From the NCBI RefSeq assembly GCF_020520425.1, contig NC_079487.1:134438385-134502384 (forward strand): a stretch of 64,000 bases of DNA, read 5' to 3'. Below are positions 25,801 to 37,399 of the stretch, one piece after another; position 1 is the first letter of the stretch; each line of letters begins with the position of its first letter. The position numbers and the translations under genes are program-made. The notes under the pieces were generated by a model. The model was given only the letters and a program-made list of their open reading frames with translations. It did no database searches and was not told the origin of the DNA. The stretch comes from Spinacia oleracea. Lineage: Eukaryota; Streptophyta; Magnoliopsida; Caryophyllales; Amaranthaceae.

Positions 25801-28747
25801 TGATGCAATGGGGGAGGGACAGTTATGAGTGTAAAAAGACTGCCTGTTTGAAAGGACTTATGTGGCTAACCACCTCAGACTCTGGTGAAGTGATTGAGAC
25901 AGGACTGCAGGTAGTTGAGCAAGAGTAATGATTTGACTATTGAGGATTTGGGTGGATTTTGCAACTGTTTTTCACTAGACAAGGTTTCCATCAGTTTATG
26001 CAACCTAAAAGTTCAATTATAGGTGTGATTTGTTTCTACCATAATTTCAGCTAAAATTTATAACTATTTTTGAAAACGTTTCTACTAAAACTGCAAACTA
26101 CCTCTATTCCTTTCCGGTATGATCAATTTTGGGTCATTTCAAGGCCTCTGATATTTATGAAGAAGTAGTAGGTAGTTTAGGCTTCAGGGAAGTAGTAACA
26201 GGGAAATGACAAACCAGAGGTAAAGGAAATTTTGATTTGCTAACTTGACAAGAGAAGATGAATCCGAAGAGAGAGAACATAGTGACTTAAGGAAACTCAA
26301 CTGCCATTTGGAGGTTACGAGTTGATTTCTTTACTTAGGCAAACAAAAAACCCATAGCCAAATTCCCCTTCTGCATTGCTTTTTCAGTGTGTGTGGTTTA
26401 GAGTTTTCAACATTGATCTTATGTACTATTCAATAATAGCTAGTGTGGAACAGAATTGGCAGATCATTCATTGAGTATGCTGTAGTAAATACTAGGTTCG
26501 ATTTCATGTTGCAATGTGGAGTGGTATTATGGTAGAACTGAATGTCCCAAAATCAGCACCTCTCAGCCTTGTTCCCTGTACTCTCATTTACTGAATCTGT
26601 CTCAGTTAAGTCTGTTGGACCCTTGTGAGCTCCAGGAAGAATTCAAGGTCTTTCATGTACACATTTTTGTAGGCTGGAGTCTAACTAATCGAGTTTGGCA
26701 GCTATTGCAGTGAAATGGAGTGGTTTCATATTTGGATGTCAGAGAAATCCAGAATTACATGGTCAGGATTCTTGTGAATCAGACTAAAGTAGCTGATATG
26801 GATTCATGAAGTGAGAATAATGTATGAGAAAACTTGAGAACACAATAACAACTGTCTGAACTAAAATCGTTATCAAAACCAAGAAGATGGTGAGCATAGA
26901 GAATTGAGTGACTAATAAGAAAACTTGTCTGTTTGTTCCTCTCTTTAGTCCTTCCTCTTGTCTGTGTCTGAAGAGTAGGGTGGGGTGATTCTGTGTAAGA
27001 TTCTGTAATTCTGTTGAAACATGTAACATTTCGGATGTATCAAATGATGTTTAGGCGTCTGATCTGAAGTCACGGTTGAAGGATGTGATAATTTAAAAAC
27101 GGGCCTCAAGCGTACCTGGGTATAACTAGGCCCAAAGCACATACCTAAATGCACCTGAGACCCCTGGGTGCAGCAAGGTTCACTAGATGTAACTATGTGC
27201 TGGGGTGCATGCCTCGAATGACCTCTGCCTAGGTGTGGGGTGAAGCCCCTTGCCGCTTCTTGTATGAGGCAAATTAACAGAAAGTTCAAAGATTAACCTA
27301 TCTTTTATTTTGTGAACTGCTGACTGAGGCCTTCAGCAAGACCTTTTACCTGAAAATGGATACTTATCTTAAAATCCTATTATCTTTTAGCTTTTCCTCA
27401 AAGATCATCATGTTATTGTCATTGTCATTGCTTACAATTCTTTCTCTCTTTTCTTTTTCTTCTCTCCCCTCTTTAATTGATTTTCACGTCCTCTGATTTT
27501 CCTTTCATTTGTTTCTTCTCTCTCTTCATCTTCCATTCTTGAAGGATAGTCTCTCTTGCTGATTCTTCCACCCTCAGTCTGATACTTTTTCCTTATTTTT
27601 TTTTCGTTTCCTTCCGATTCCTCTCTCCTCCTCCATTTCTACTCTTGCTGGTTGTTCAGCCGTTGTTAGTGATCTCTCTCCATGGCTAATTAATCGAAAG
27701 ATTGAGGCGAGGAGATTTGGTTAAAGATTTCTTTGTGCCTCAGACTTTTAAAAGCTAAGGTTGGCATAGCTTTTTTTTTACCTGTTCTGAATTTCTATCT
27801 GGCATGTTTTGTTTTAATTATAGAGTTTCTAATACTATTTTTTACTTTACTTTACTTACACAGGTGATGATACTCATGCTTTTGGTGGGAGGGTGATAAC
27901 CGTCAAATGGGGAGATTACACTAGACGGATTGGTGTAGATGGCACTGCCGAGGCCATCAAGGATGTCATCCGATCTGCATTTGGGTTAAGGACAAAGCGT
28001 GCCTTTTGGTTGGAGGATGAAGAACAGATTGCTCGGTCCCTTGACAGGGACATGCCAATGTGCATTTACACTCTTCACCTTGATGAAGGTAAAATATTCT
28101 TAAGGCTTATCATTCTGTATGTAATTGACCCGTATTATTCATTAAGTGTGCTTTGAGGCAGACCCGGAATTCTGAATGATTTGTAGCTAGTCAGTCACCC
28201 ATAATCATTATGTTCTTCTATGATGTTACTAAACTTACTACAATGGATAAACCACTTGCTGAGTAGAATAGTTTAAGTGCCAAGTTACATTTTTAAGTCA
28301 AGCTCTCTAGTAACCGATAAGTTGGTGGGGAACTCACCTTGTGACTTGGAGGTCACAGGTGACTTGGAGGTCACAGGGTCGAGCCCCATCAGCTACGAAA
28401 TGCTTGGGAGTGGCTCAAGCGAATACTTGCGTAGCTGGACTGGTTAACCTGTGCTAGGTGCTGGTTCAGTAGGGTGATTGAACTGTTTGAAGCTGCAGCA
28501 TATTCTTCTTTCTTTCTTTGTTTCAGGTATGACAATAAAGTTGTGCCACTATGAAGAGACTGAGCACATTCCATATGCCGGTCAAACGATAACACACACA
28601 GAAGTAAAAACATTTTACACGGAGGATGATTACCGTGAGTTTATGCAGCACCGAGGATGGTCATGTCTTAGGGAGTTGAATGGCTACAGAAATATCGATA
28701 ATCTGGATGATCTTCGCCCAGATGCATTATATCGTGGTGTCACTTGA
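19897..28747 (+). CDS. GT-1: trihelix transcription factor, GT-1/GT-4 type
   Basis: Five exons (19897-20527, 21953-21991, 25432-25563, 27864-28088, 28527-28747) join in phase with GT-AG borders to give 415 aa; Arabidopsis GT-1 is about 406. The N-terminus is rich in His and Gln (a His run then a Gln run near residues 43-57). The DNA-binding trihelix is at about 76-146 ([20 protein letters not shown], then [20 protein letters not shown]). The C-terminal part carries the conserved GT-1 module ([20 protein letters not shown] and [19 protein letters not shown]). The family binds GT elements in light-responsive promoters in the nucleus. The 39-bp second exon and the 3.4-kb third intron are notable. 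Orthology to GT-1 versus GT-4 cannot be settled from the sequence alone. Confidence 0.95.
28310..28475 (+). mobile_element. tRNA-derived SINE in the last intron of the trihelix gene
   Basis: GTGGGGAACTCACCTTGTGA is followed by an 18-bp unit TGACTTGGAGGTCACAGG present twice in tandem, then GGTCGAGCCCCATC (B-box-like), then GAGTGGCTCAAGCG. The copy at 4090-4258 is the same family in reverse. It ends about 50 bp before the acceptor of exon 5. Confidence 0.6.
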
Positions 28748-29432
28748 CAATCTGAGTGCCTCACTTCTCGTTGCATCTGTTCGTTCTCTAGATATCTTTT
28801 AACAGAGAACGGAGTTGTGTAGCTAAAAGATTTACTGACAGAAATCGGACCTTTTGTACAGATAAGATTGCCTTGTTATAAGTAAGAACTCCCAACTGTA
28901 TATATACATTTCCAACTCCTTATGTAATGTAGTAATGCTCCTTGGTCAGCAACTCAGCATCTTTACTTGACCATGACTCCAGTTTCTTCAGCTCCTTACA
29001 GTTTTGCTCTGACCTGAGGTTCAAGTTTTAATTTATGAATGTGTTTAAATCATATGAATTCAAGATTCTGCCCTCCAAGAGCTTTAAACAGATGCAATTC
29101 TGGGACATTCTGGTGTTTTTAGCATGCGTAACTCACCGCCCGAGTTAACTCGTATTGCCCGGCGATACAAGACAAGATATCCATAAATCTTGGCCGGTTC
29201 AACCGATCTGAACCAATTATGTCCGCATTAAACGTTATTAACCTCGCATCTATCTAGTTTTCCGCTGAATTCCCCGTGTTTTTGATAGAAAGAAAGGGAA
29301 AAAGGAAAGAAATGATTTCTCCACTGAAATAGAGTAAAGAACTCCATTTTCAGATCTAAAACAACGGAAGGGGACTAGGAGAGGTAGTGAGTGGGTTGAC
29401 ATGGGGCTTCTTCTCCAAATCCCTACGTGACA
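28748..29432. other. 3' flank of the trihelix gene
   Basis: Probable 3' UTR, then spacer between convergent genes. No other coding region seen. Confidence 0.5.
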
Positions 29433-29623
29433 ACCGCGACCAGGGGCGGATCTTGGGTGTGGCTGGGGTGGGCCTGGCCCCTCCGGCCGGAAAATTTTGT
29501 AGTGTATTTTTAGTTACGGCCCCCTAAAATTTGTATATAATTGTATAATTACATAGTATATTGCTTAATTTTTTCTACCGGCCCCACTCGTAAAATCGTT
29601 CAAGGTCCGCCACTGACCGCGAC
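29433..29623. mobile_element. hAT-like MITE with 8-bp target duplication
   Basis: The element at 29441-29615 (175 bp) lies between perfect duplications ACCGCGAC (29433-29440 and 29616-29623). The terminal inverted repeats are CAGGGGCGGATCTTG on the left, and CAAGGTCCGCCACTG on the right, which reads CAGTGGCGGACCTTG in reverse. It has no coding capacity. It sits between the convergent trihelix and MAD2 genes. Confidence 0.9.
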
Positions 29624-29947
29624 TCCGTGACGAAATCACATTTTTTATCTATGTGAACTAACAGAAGTTTCCATGAAAGCACCACCCGAGTTTCAGTATA
29701 AGAACAAATTTTCAGAATCAGCTAAATTTTGGATAAATTTCAATCCAACTGAACTACACTGTATTACAGAGCAATGGCAGAAATGTAATCACTGAAATGA
29801 TTAACAGGTAATTCATCATTACACTTCTTAGTACAATACAAACTTCAGATCCCAGATACAAAATTGTGAATCAATGATTCACACACACTACACTTAGTAT
29901 TTCATCCCATTTTTCACCTAAAAATCGAACTTTCTTTCACTTGCTTG

Positions 29948-31626
29948 TCATTCATCATCATCATCATCATCATTCTTGTAAGAAACTAAAGTGTCAACCT
30001 TGTGAATCTGCAACAAAAAATTCACTCTGTTTAACCCCCAGAAACAACAATTGTACATCTAAATTTAAGGAAAAATCAATCCAATTACAGAAAATCAATG
30101 CTTCTGTTTTGATTTCTTATACCTTGGTATCAAAAGAATGTAGTTTCACCATTTGAGGATTAGAAATCAATTTGGGATCACTCTCAGTCCAAGTAATAGG
30201 TGCATCTACATCCTTGTCTGTGTATGCCAATACATCAAAAACACCTGCAACATATTTCAAAGGTTAATCAGAAATATTACAAAAAAAAAAAAAGTTAGTT
30301 ACACTTTCTCCCATTATCCGGTCCTAGTAAGGGCAAAACCGTAAAAATTACTTTGGAAACTATGATACGAGTAACATTTTCCGAACATCCTAACATAGTA
30401 ATGCGACAACTAATCCCGAATATACAAAAATGGGAATATAATTAAAGAAAATCAGTGTAATAATTACAAGGTTCATCAAGGCAAGGCAAGTAAGTGATGC
30501 TAGAAGCAATCTGCCTCATAATTGCTTGAATTTCCCTCATTATTTCCTTGTCACTTTTTTCTCTTGATACCCTGAAATAAAATCAAACCCAAAATTGAAT
30601 TAGTAATAAAATTGATGATTCCATTTTTTATTTTATATTTTGCCAAATAATTAAAGAAAAAAGTTTCAATGCTGAAATTCCTTGATTTTTTAGTTTTAAT
30701 TACCCTGTTTCAACAACTTCATTATCAGTTTCAATGCTGAAATTCCATCTTTCCAGAACTTCATTTGTAGATTTGCTCATTATAACTAAAACAACCCTCT
30801 GTAATTTTCCTGCTTCAAGCCATTCTGCATTACAAAATCAAAACAAAAAAAAAAACCCAGAAAATTAATTAAATTCAACAAAAATCCCAGAAATAAATGA
30901 ATTTCACAAAATCCCAGAAAATTGTACAGTACGAAGTATTTGATTTTAAGACAACCCCAGAAAATAAATTAATTTAACAAAAACCTCAGAAATTAAATTG
31001 AACCTAACAAGAACCCTAGAAAATGATTTGAATTTCACAAACCCCAGAAATTAAATTGAATTTAACAAGAACCCTAGAAAATGATTTGAATTCCACAAAA
31101 ACCACAGAAATCAAATTTAATTTAACAAGAACCACCCAGAAATTAAATCGAAATAAAGTATGAGTAGGAAGGAAATATAAGGAGAAAAACACAATAAAAA
31201 TAAGAAATTTACCTGAAAGTTGAGCAGTAAGATTAGCGATGAAAGTTTTAACAGCCTCATCTTGAGTAAGAAGCATTGGCAATCCATATTTCTTCACTTT
31301 CCCAAAACTTTCTTCTGGGTAAACCCCTCGATTGTACAATATACTAATAATAATCAAAACAACTCAATCAATAATTAAATTAATACGATAAAAAAATGAA
31401 ACTTCTACCCAAAATGACGAATTTCTCACCTGTTTGCCGCATACCCTAAAAAATGCAAACAAAAATGGGTTGAGAAAAATGGAAGAAAGATTGGAAGTTT
31501 CATTTTTGGAAGAAAATTAGACATAGAAGGAAAAAATGGCGTTAAAAATTTACCAAAGAATTCGCTGGCGATCGCTGCCGAGCCACGGAGAGTGATGATA
31601 TCTTTAGCAACAGTTTTAGAAGCCAT
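29948..31626 (-). CDS. MAD2: mitotic spindle checkpoint protein MAD2
   Basis: Seven exons on the minus strand: 31626-31554, 31445-31430, 31343-31213, 30824-30704, 30571-30468, 30244-30123 and 30007-29948. They join in phase to 208 aa, the family length. The protein begins MASKTVAKDIITLRGSAAIA and forms a HORMA domain throughout, with NRGVYPEESFGKVKKYGLPM in the middle and QMVKLHSFDTKIHKVDTLVS near the end, the safety-belt region. It finishes in six Asp and one Glu. MAD2 binds CDC20 at unattached kinetochores and holds back the anaphase-promoting complex. The second exon is only 16 nt and is needed to keep the frame. All borders are GT-AG. The gene converges with the trihelix gene. Confidence 0.96.
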
Positions 31627-31699
31627 TGAATTTTCTTTTTTGTAAGATTATAGAGTTCTTGATTTTGTGGGTGTTGATGGAAAAAATGAATGGAAGTGA

Positions 31700-32800
31700 A
31701 ATTCAAGGGTTTTATATTGAAGTTAAGTGTAGTGCATTGAATTTAATTTGGTGGGGTTTGTAAAGTTGGGGATAAAGTTGATTGAATTGACGAATTAAAA
31801 TAAAATCCACCCAGAAAAGGGAAGAGAAAAAGAGGTAACGGCTAGTTTTTCTGGGTTTTTGGATAAACGGAGCAACGGTCGGCATTATGATTTGAAAATT
31901 GTCTGATCAAATGGGTGGGAGAGGTTCACACGTGTGGTTTTGGATGTGCACGTGTACTATTACCTATATGAAGTTTTTTTTTGTTTGGATAAGTTGTTCT
32001 TTACCACTTAAAAAAATCAAAAATTTGTTTTTTTTTGACTACCTAAAAAAACTTGACATAGGTCAAGTTAAAATAACGTTGATCGTTTGACTATATTTGA
32101 AAAATTGTAGTGCGGTCTTGTTAGATTCATTTTAGAAATTGCAAAGCTTAAAACTGAAGTGAATTTATGACATTTGTCTATAATAAGGTTTTCGTCCAGA
32201 TTTTTTAAAGCGAAAGAACGTTAAGATCTAGCCTCATTAATATGGAGTAAGTGCGAGTGTTCCACATTAGTAAAATAAAAGAGACGTGCTCACTTTTATA
32301 ATGCTAGAACCTAAGGTCAAAGTTATCAACTCATGACCACTTTAGCCAAAGAGTTTCTCCGTTATGAAGCACGGCCACAGGCCCACAGGTAGAGAAATGG
32401 AGTATTTTTGTGATTGTATTTATTCTTCAATAAAATGTTTATGTTACTCTCCATATACATAAATCACGGCCAAGTCACCATCATCGAGTTGTGCATGCAT
32501 TCAACCCTTGTTAATTTGAATATAACGTGGTGCCCAAGATTTTTAAGGCAAAGAGAACAGTAATATATAATTAATTATTATTATTGCTTCTCTTTGTATT
32601 TTATTATTAACAAACCGAGTTAATATTTAGGACAAATCAAATATTAACCAACCTGATATGTTAAAATATTTGTCGTTATTTATTACTAGAAATTAATACT
32701 CATCTTAATGTCAAATGAACGATTTTAAGTTAGAACCTCATCTATACTAATATATTAAAAGGCGTTGTGGAAAATGTATATGTATTACGTAGTACTCTTC
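31700..32800. other. MAD2 promoter side and start of repeat-rich spacer
   Basis: No gene recognised. A phrase near 32273-32310 (AAAATAAAAGAGACGTGCTC) recurs at 34948, so part of this belongs to the dispersed repeat described at 33-36 kb. Confidence 0.4.
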
Positions 32801-32849
32801 TCATGCCACATCATCCACTCACCAAGTATTATGTAATGGATAACCAAAA

Positions 32850-32945
32850 ATCAATACAATGAGGTTTGAACACTAGACCTCCAGTTTGGATGATAAATCT
32901 CATCACCATCTTAACCAACCACCGATTGTGGTTTATCTCTTCACA
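32850..32945 (-). mobile_element. tRNA-like SINE remnant, minus orientation
   Basis: On the minus strand GTGGTTGGTTAAGATGG (A-box side) is followed by GTTCAAACCTC (B-box). The rest is too diverged to bound. An old copy. Confidence 0.4.
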
Positions 32946-33339
32946 TTAATTTATAAATAAATGTTTACATGAAATCTCAAACAAATAATTTTTTATGTGA
33001 CTTTTTTAATTTCCATGGACTAATTTGAAAAGGAAAAAAATTAAAGTATTATGACAACCATGAAGAAACCTGATGTTATAAGTCTAATAAGAATCAACTA
33101 TAAGATTTCCTTATATAGCTGTATATATATCTAATTTGGTGTTTATTAATTTGACGCACTTAGTTCCACGAGAAAACAAACTATACAAATTATAAGATGA
33201 TATGATTGAAAACTTACTTGCCATGATAAATGACTTAGCGTGCCTGTGTAGTTGACGAACTTAACGGATATTTTTCATTCTATAGAATACAAGTATTTAG
33301 GTCAAATATTGAGCTCAATAAAAATCTAAAACTTTTTAT

Positions 33340-33960
33340 TATTCAATGTAGCAACCGGGACATCGCCCGAGCCATACACTAGTTAAGACTTATAAAGTGA
33401 ACTATCTATCCACCTGATGGGCGTATTTAGTCATTGTTTCGTTGAATATTAAGCCGGATGGGGAGTGAAGGTGGTTCACATCTATAGGAAAGAAACTGAT
33501 ATACTAATTATCCAGTTAAGTAGGATTACTTGAGTCGGTTAGATAAACTCTGGTAAACTAGTTAAATCTAAAATAACTAATTAAATATGAAATCTTCAGT
33601 TGCTAATGTAGTTACCAAAGTATTGAAGTTCACGGTTACTAAGCCGAGACATCAAGAACAATAGGTTTTATAGTCACTTGGTGTATAACTTGGTGTATAA
33701 TAAATTTATTGTATTATTAGGATAATCTTTATCCAACTTTTAATACTCTCTGCGTCCTTCTTTGTTCTTTATGTATTTCATTATGGGTGTCATATTTTAA
33801 TCTTTACATTTGGAATATATCCTTTTATGTTACTCCCACTATCCTAAATGTACGTTCTTTACATTTCCTTTTATATTATCACATAAATGCTTTAATGTTC
33901 TATCAAAATTTACGTCAAAAGAATTATTTTAACAAATTAAATTCATTAGGGTAATTAACC
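33340..33960. repeat. unclassified repeat A, copy 1
   Basis: Shares with 35020-35560 a long collinear stretch, including GACTTATAAAGTG, GGATGGGGAGTGAAGGTGGT, CACGGTTACTAAGCCGAGAC and TGTATAATAAATTTATTG. Copy 1 carries an extra block near 33830-33880 not present in copy 2. Not coding. Type not determined. Confidence 0.6.
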
Positions 33961-34239
33961 TTTCACACTTTTCCATTGGGACATTAATTTTTTTCCATTT
34001 TTTCAATGTCAGATTTTTTATGAAAGTGAAAAAACATTATAAATTGACGTAATTTGTCTTATTTAAATTAAAAAAATAGAAGAATCTCAATGCACATTAA
34101 TTAGTCGTAAATCGCGTACAAAATGGCAAACGTAAAGAACATTTTGGGATGACATCACACTCAATTAACAAGAAAACTTTTTTAGCTAACCCAAGAGTAA
34201 TGATCAATTTGCTAGATTTAACGAGAAAACCAAAAAAGA

Positions 34240-34960
34240 TCACTGCCAATCAAGAAATATCCGAGAAGGTAACACAACTCTTCTATAATTGGTTGTTGCT
34301 CTACATGATGTATGTGATGATGATGAAGCTCCGCGTGAATTCGCTCAAGATGTTCTTTGCTCCTTTATGTTGTTCACGAAGGAGGAAAAACAACGAATGA
34401 GAAAACTTTTGATCATAAAAATATTCGATGGTAATCTAGGCTACAATGGACTTATGAAAAGGATAAAGTAATTTTGTTATTAGCGAGATAACGTGGCTGT
34501 TACGAATTGATATTTGTCTTAACTGTCTCCTTGCTTATCTCTCAAACTAACTCATTTTCTGTTTTTGGTTTTCGGCCGTACTTATTTAACCAAGTGCAAA
34601 CAGACCTTGAACCCGACAATAATGCGATAATTCTCAATTCATTCATCACTTCATCTATAAGTTTATGGATTGGTTTATTATAAATAGGAAGGGTTCCCCA
34701 AAATAATTTGATTGCTATGAAGAGAATACTAATACATGTTATTGGATGATTTTATCGATTGAACCTCATCCCTATTTATAGGCATCATGACTTTGGCTCT
34801 AGATAATTCTACTTAATACTTCGTATGTCCACAAAGTATGCACGAGGATCTTTCCCAAATTCTTAATGTGCCTAAAAGAACCTTCTAGATTTTATTCTAG
34901 AGGTTTAGAATATTATGTTACTACTATTTGAATGTCCATTAAGAACTAAAATAAAAGAGA
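34240..34960. repeat. unclassified repeat B, copy 1, with ORF tail
   Basis: Matches 37400-38300 in the same orientation. The shared part includes an open tail encoding TKEEKQRMRKL and FDG.LGY.G, ending in the same stop (MKRIK here, MERIK in copy 2). Further on both share GAACCTCAT, CTATTTATAG, AAAGTATGCAC and TTCTAGAGGTTTA. Function and class unknown. Confidence 0.55.
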
Positions 34961-35019
34961 CGTGCTCACTTTATAAAGCTAGTTAAAATTCAAGGGGCAA
35001 CTCATCTTATAGTCATATA

Positions 35020-35560
35020 ATCGGTTTAAGTTAGAACCTCATTAAGACTTATAAAGTGGACTATCTATCCGCCTGATGGACGTATTTAGTTATTGTTTTG
35101 TTGAACATCATGACGGATGGGGAGTGAAGGTGGTTCACATCTACAAAGGAAAGAAACCGAGATACTAATTATCCGGTTAAGCATGATTACTTGACTCAAT
35201 TAGATAAACTCCAGTAAACTAGTTAAATCTGAAATAACTAATTAAATCTGAAATCTTCAGTTGCTAATGCATGCTAGCAAAGCAATTTTTCGACAACCCA
35301 AAGTATTCAAGTTCACGGTTACTAAGCCGAGACATTAAGAACAATGGATTTTTGCACGCACTCGGTGTATAATAAATTTATTGTATATTTAATTAATCTT
35401 TATACAGCTTCCAATACACTTTGTGTCCCTCTTTATTAGTTCGTTTTGGGTGTCTCATTTTAATTTTTACATTTGGAATATTTCTTTTATGTTACAACAT
35501 AAATGCCCCTAATATTTTGTCAAAATCGGGTAACTTTTAACATTATTTGATTAACTTTAT
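35020..35560. repeat. unclassified repeat A, copy 2
   Basis: Second full-length copy of repeat A, same orientation as copy 1. A shorter, more diverged third copy is at 36120-36310. Confidence 0.6.
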
Positions 35561-36119
35561 ATTATGAAGTGCTCCGTAGTTTTTATATGAAAAAACTTTC
35601 TAAAAGATTACATGATTACCTTTATACATTATGAGTATTTAAAAGGGGTTCTTTTATTAAAAAGAAAAATTCTATCACTAAGAATTAAAAATACAAAACT
35701 TTTACTTATACATAGGAGTAATTTTTACGCATTTTGGAGTTACCTTATATCCATTGTACAATATTTATTATACACCGAATTTAAGAATTTATGAATTAAG
35801 AATTGATACTTCGTATATGTTTAGCAAAGTGGATATATACACAAATGCAAATTAGGAACCATTCATAAACCATTGATAAAGGATTTAATGAATAGTGAAC
35901 CAATAGATTGATTTGGTCAAATGGCACTTTCCTTAGATTTCCCTCCCACGCTTAACATTAACCCTCTTCTTCTCTGCCCAAAATTAATATGCCCAGCTTT
36001 TGCACACTCTAATCCATTCATCTCACATTTTCCTTCTGGATTGGCAATTTTACATGGTGATTTTGTATTTTTTTGATTTTGTATTTGGGCATTTTGAGAA
36101 GGTTTTTGAATCAAACACT

Positions 36120-36310
36120 ACATACTCCTGTAATTGTCATACGATTTTAAGGTAGAACCTCTCAAACTTATAAAGTGGAATCTTAATTATCCACCTAATC
36201 GGCGTATTTAGTTATTGTTTTTCATTGAATAACAATAACAAGTCGGATGGGGAGTGAAGGTGGTTCATGTCATCTGAGAGGAAAGAAACCGAGCTAAGAA
36301 AAAAACCGAG
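36120..36310. repeat. unclassified repeat A, partial copy 3
   Basis: Begins CGATTTTAAGGTAGAACCTC and keeps GGATGGGGAGTGAAGGTGGT. It breaks off about 40 bp before the hAT-like element at 36353. Confidence 0.5.
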
Positions 36311-36344
36311 CTACAAATCATCGCGACTACAAAATCAATTACAT

Positions 36345-36752
36345 GTTGTAACTAGACCTGGTTATCGGGCGGGGCGGGTCAGGGTCGGTGCGGGTCAAAA
36401 GAGGGTCGGGTATTGAAAGGGTCATTTTTAGCGGGTCGATAATGGGCGGGTCAAAAGCGGGTCGCGGGTCATTAGCGGGTCATTAGTGGGCGGGTCAATA
36501 AACGAGCAATGAAAAATGAAAAACAAAAGAGCCATGTGCAAGTACAAGTAAATACGAAGCTATACACGTAATTTTTTGTATCATTACTATTTTAATTTTC
36601 AAAATAATTGTAGTATAAGTTTGACCCTATAATGACCCTATCCAATAAAGGCCCTGTCCAATAATAGCCCTGTCCAATAAAAGCCCTATTAACTTGACCC
36701 TAACCCTATATCCATTGGACTACCCTGTCCAATAACCAGGTCTAGTTGTAAC
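36345..36752. mobile_element. hAT-like MITE with 8-bp target duplication
   Basis: The element at 36353-36744 (392 bp) lies between perfect duplications GTTGTAAC (36345-36352 and 36745-36752). The terminal inverted repeats TAGACCTGGTTAT and ATAACCAGGTCTA are perfect over 13 bp. The left half is built of GCGGGTCA/GGGTCG variants and the right half of CCCTGTCCAATAA variants. No coding capacity. Confidence 0.92.
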
Positions 36753-36812
36753 AGAATCATCAAATTTGGAAGATACGGTTTTTTTCCCTTCTAGAGAGCT
36801 TATCTTCCCGTA

Positions 36813-37100
36813 TACTCCCTCCGTATTTATTTAAGAGATACACTTGGTTGGGCACGGGTATTAAGAAAAAGAATTGAATGAAATAAAAGTAATAAAACAA
36901 GTGGGGTTGGGTAGATATTTTAATAAGTAAAACAAGTGGAGGTCATGTCATTTTAGGAGATTGGGGGTTGGGGTGGGGTGTAAATAGATTATTTAATAAG
37001 ATGGTGGGGTTGATAAGTTACTAAAAATGGCAAATGTATCTCTTAAATAAATACGACCGAAAAAATCAAGTATATCCCTTAAATAAATACAGAGGGAATA
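36813..37100. mobile_element. Stowaway MITE with TA duplication
   Basis: The element at 36815-37098 starts CTCCCTCCGTATTTATTTAA and ends, in reverse complement, TTCCCTCTGTATTTATTTAA. TA flanks both sides. This is the Tc1/mariner-type non-autonomous family; 284 bp. Confidence 0.85.
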
Positions 37101-37399
37101 TCTCTCTAAAGTTAATCTATTGTTATTATTTTTCTGATAAATTATTCTTATCTGAGACCTCACTGTTTTGTTATGACTTATGACCCTATTTTTATTACAC
37201 AATAAAAAGCACAAGTTTTGACTAATTGAGGACTAACTCACAAAAGATAAGGAAACCCAACTCAAACTAACCGATTATAAAACATTAAGAGAAAAATACA
37301 AGTATACATTGCTCTAGTATGATTTCCTTCTTTTCAATATGCAGCATATAATATAAATTTATAAAAATATGATTTGATATCCTCAATCCCCATTATTTT

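Noticed and set aside
27053-27260. GCCTC/CCTGGG/TAGGCC-rich patch in trihelix intron 3
   Set aside because: It looks repetitive but I found no terminal repeats, boxes or second copy to define an element.
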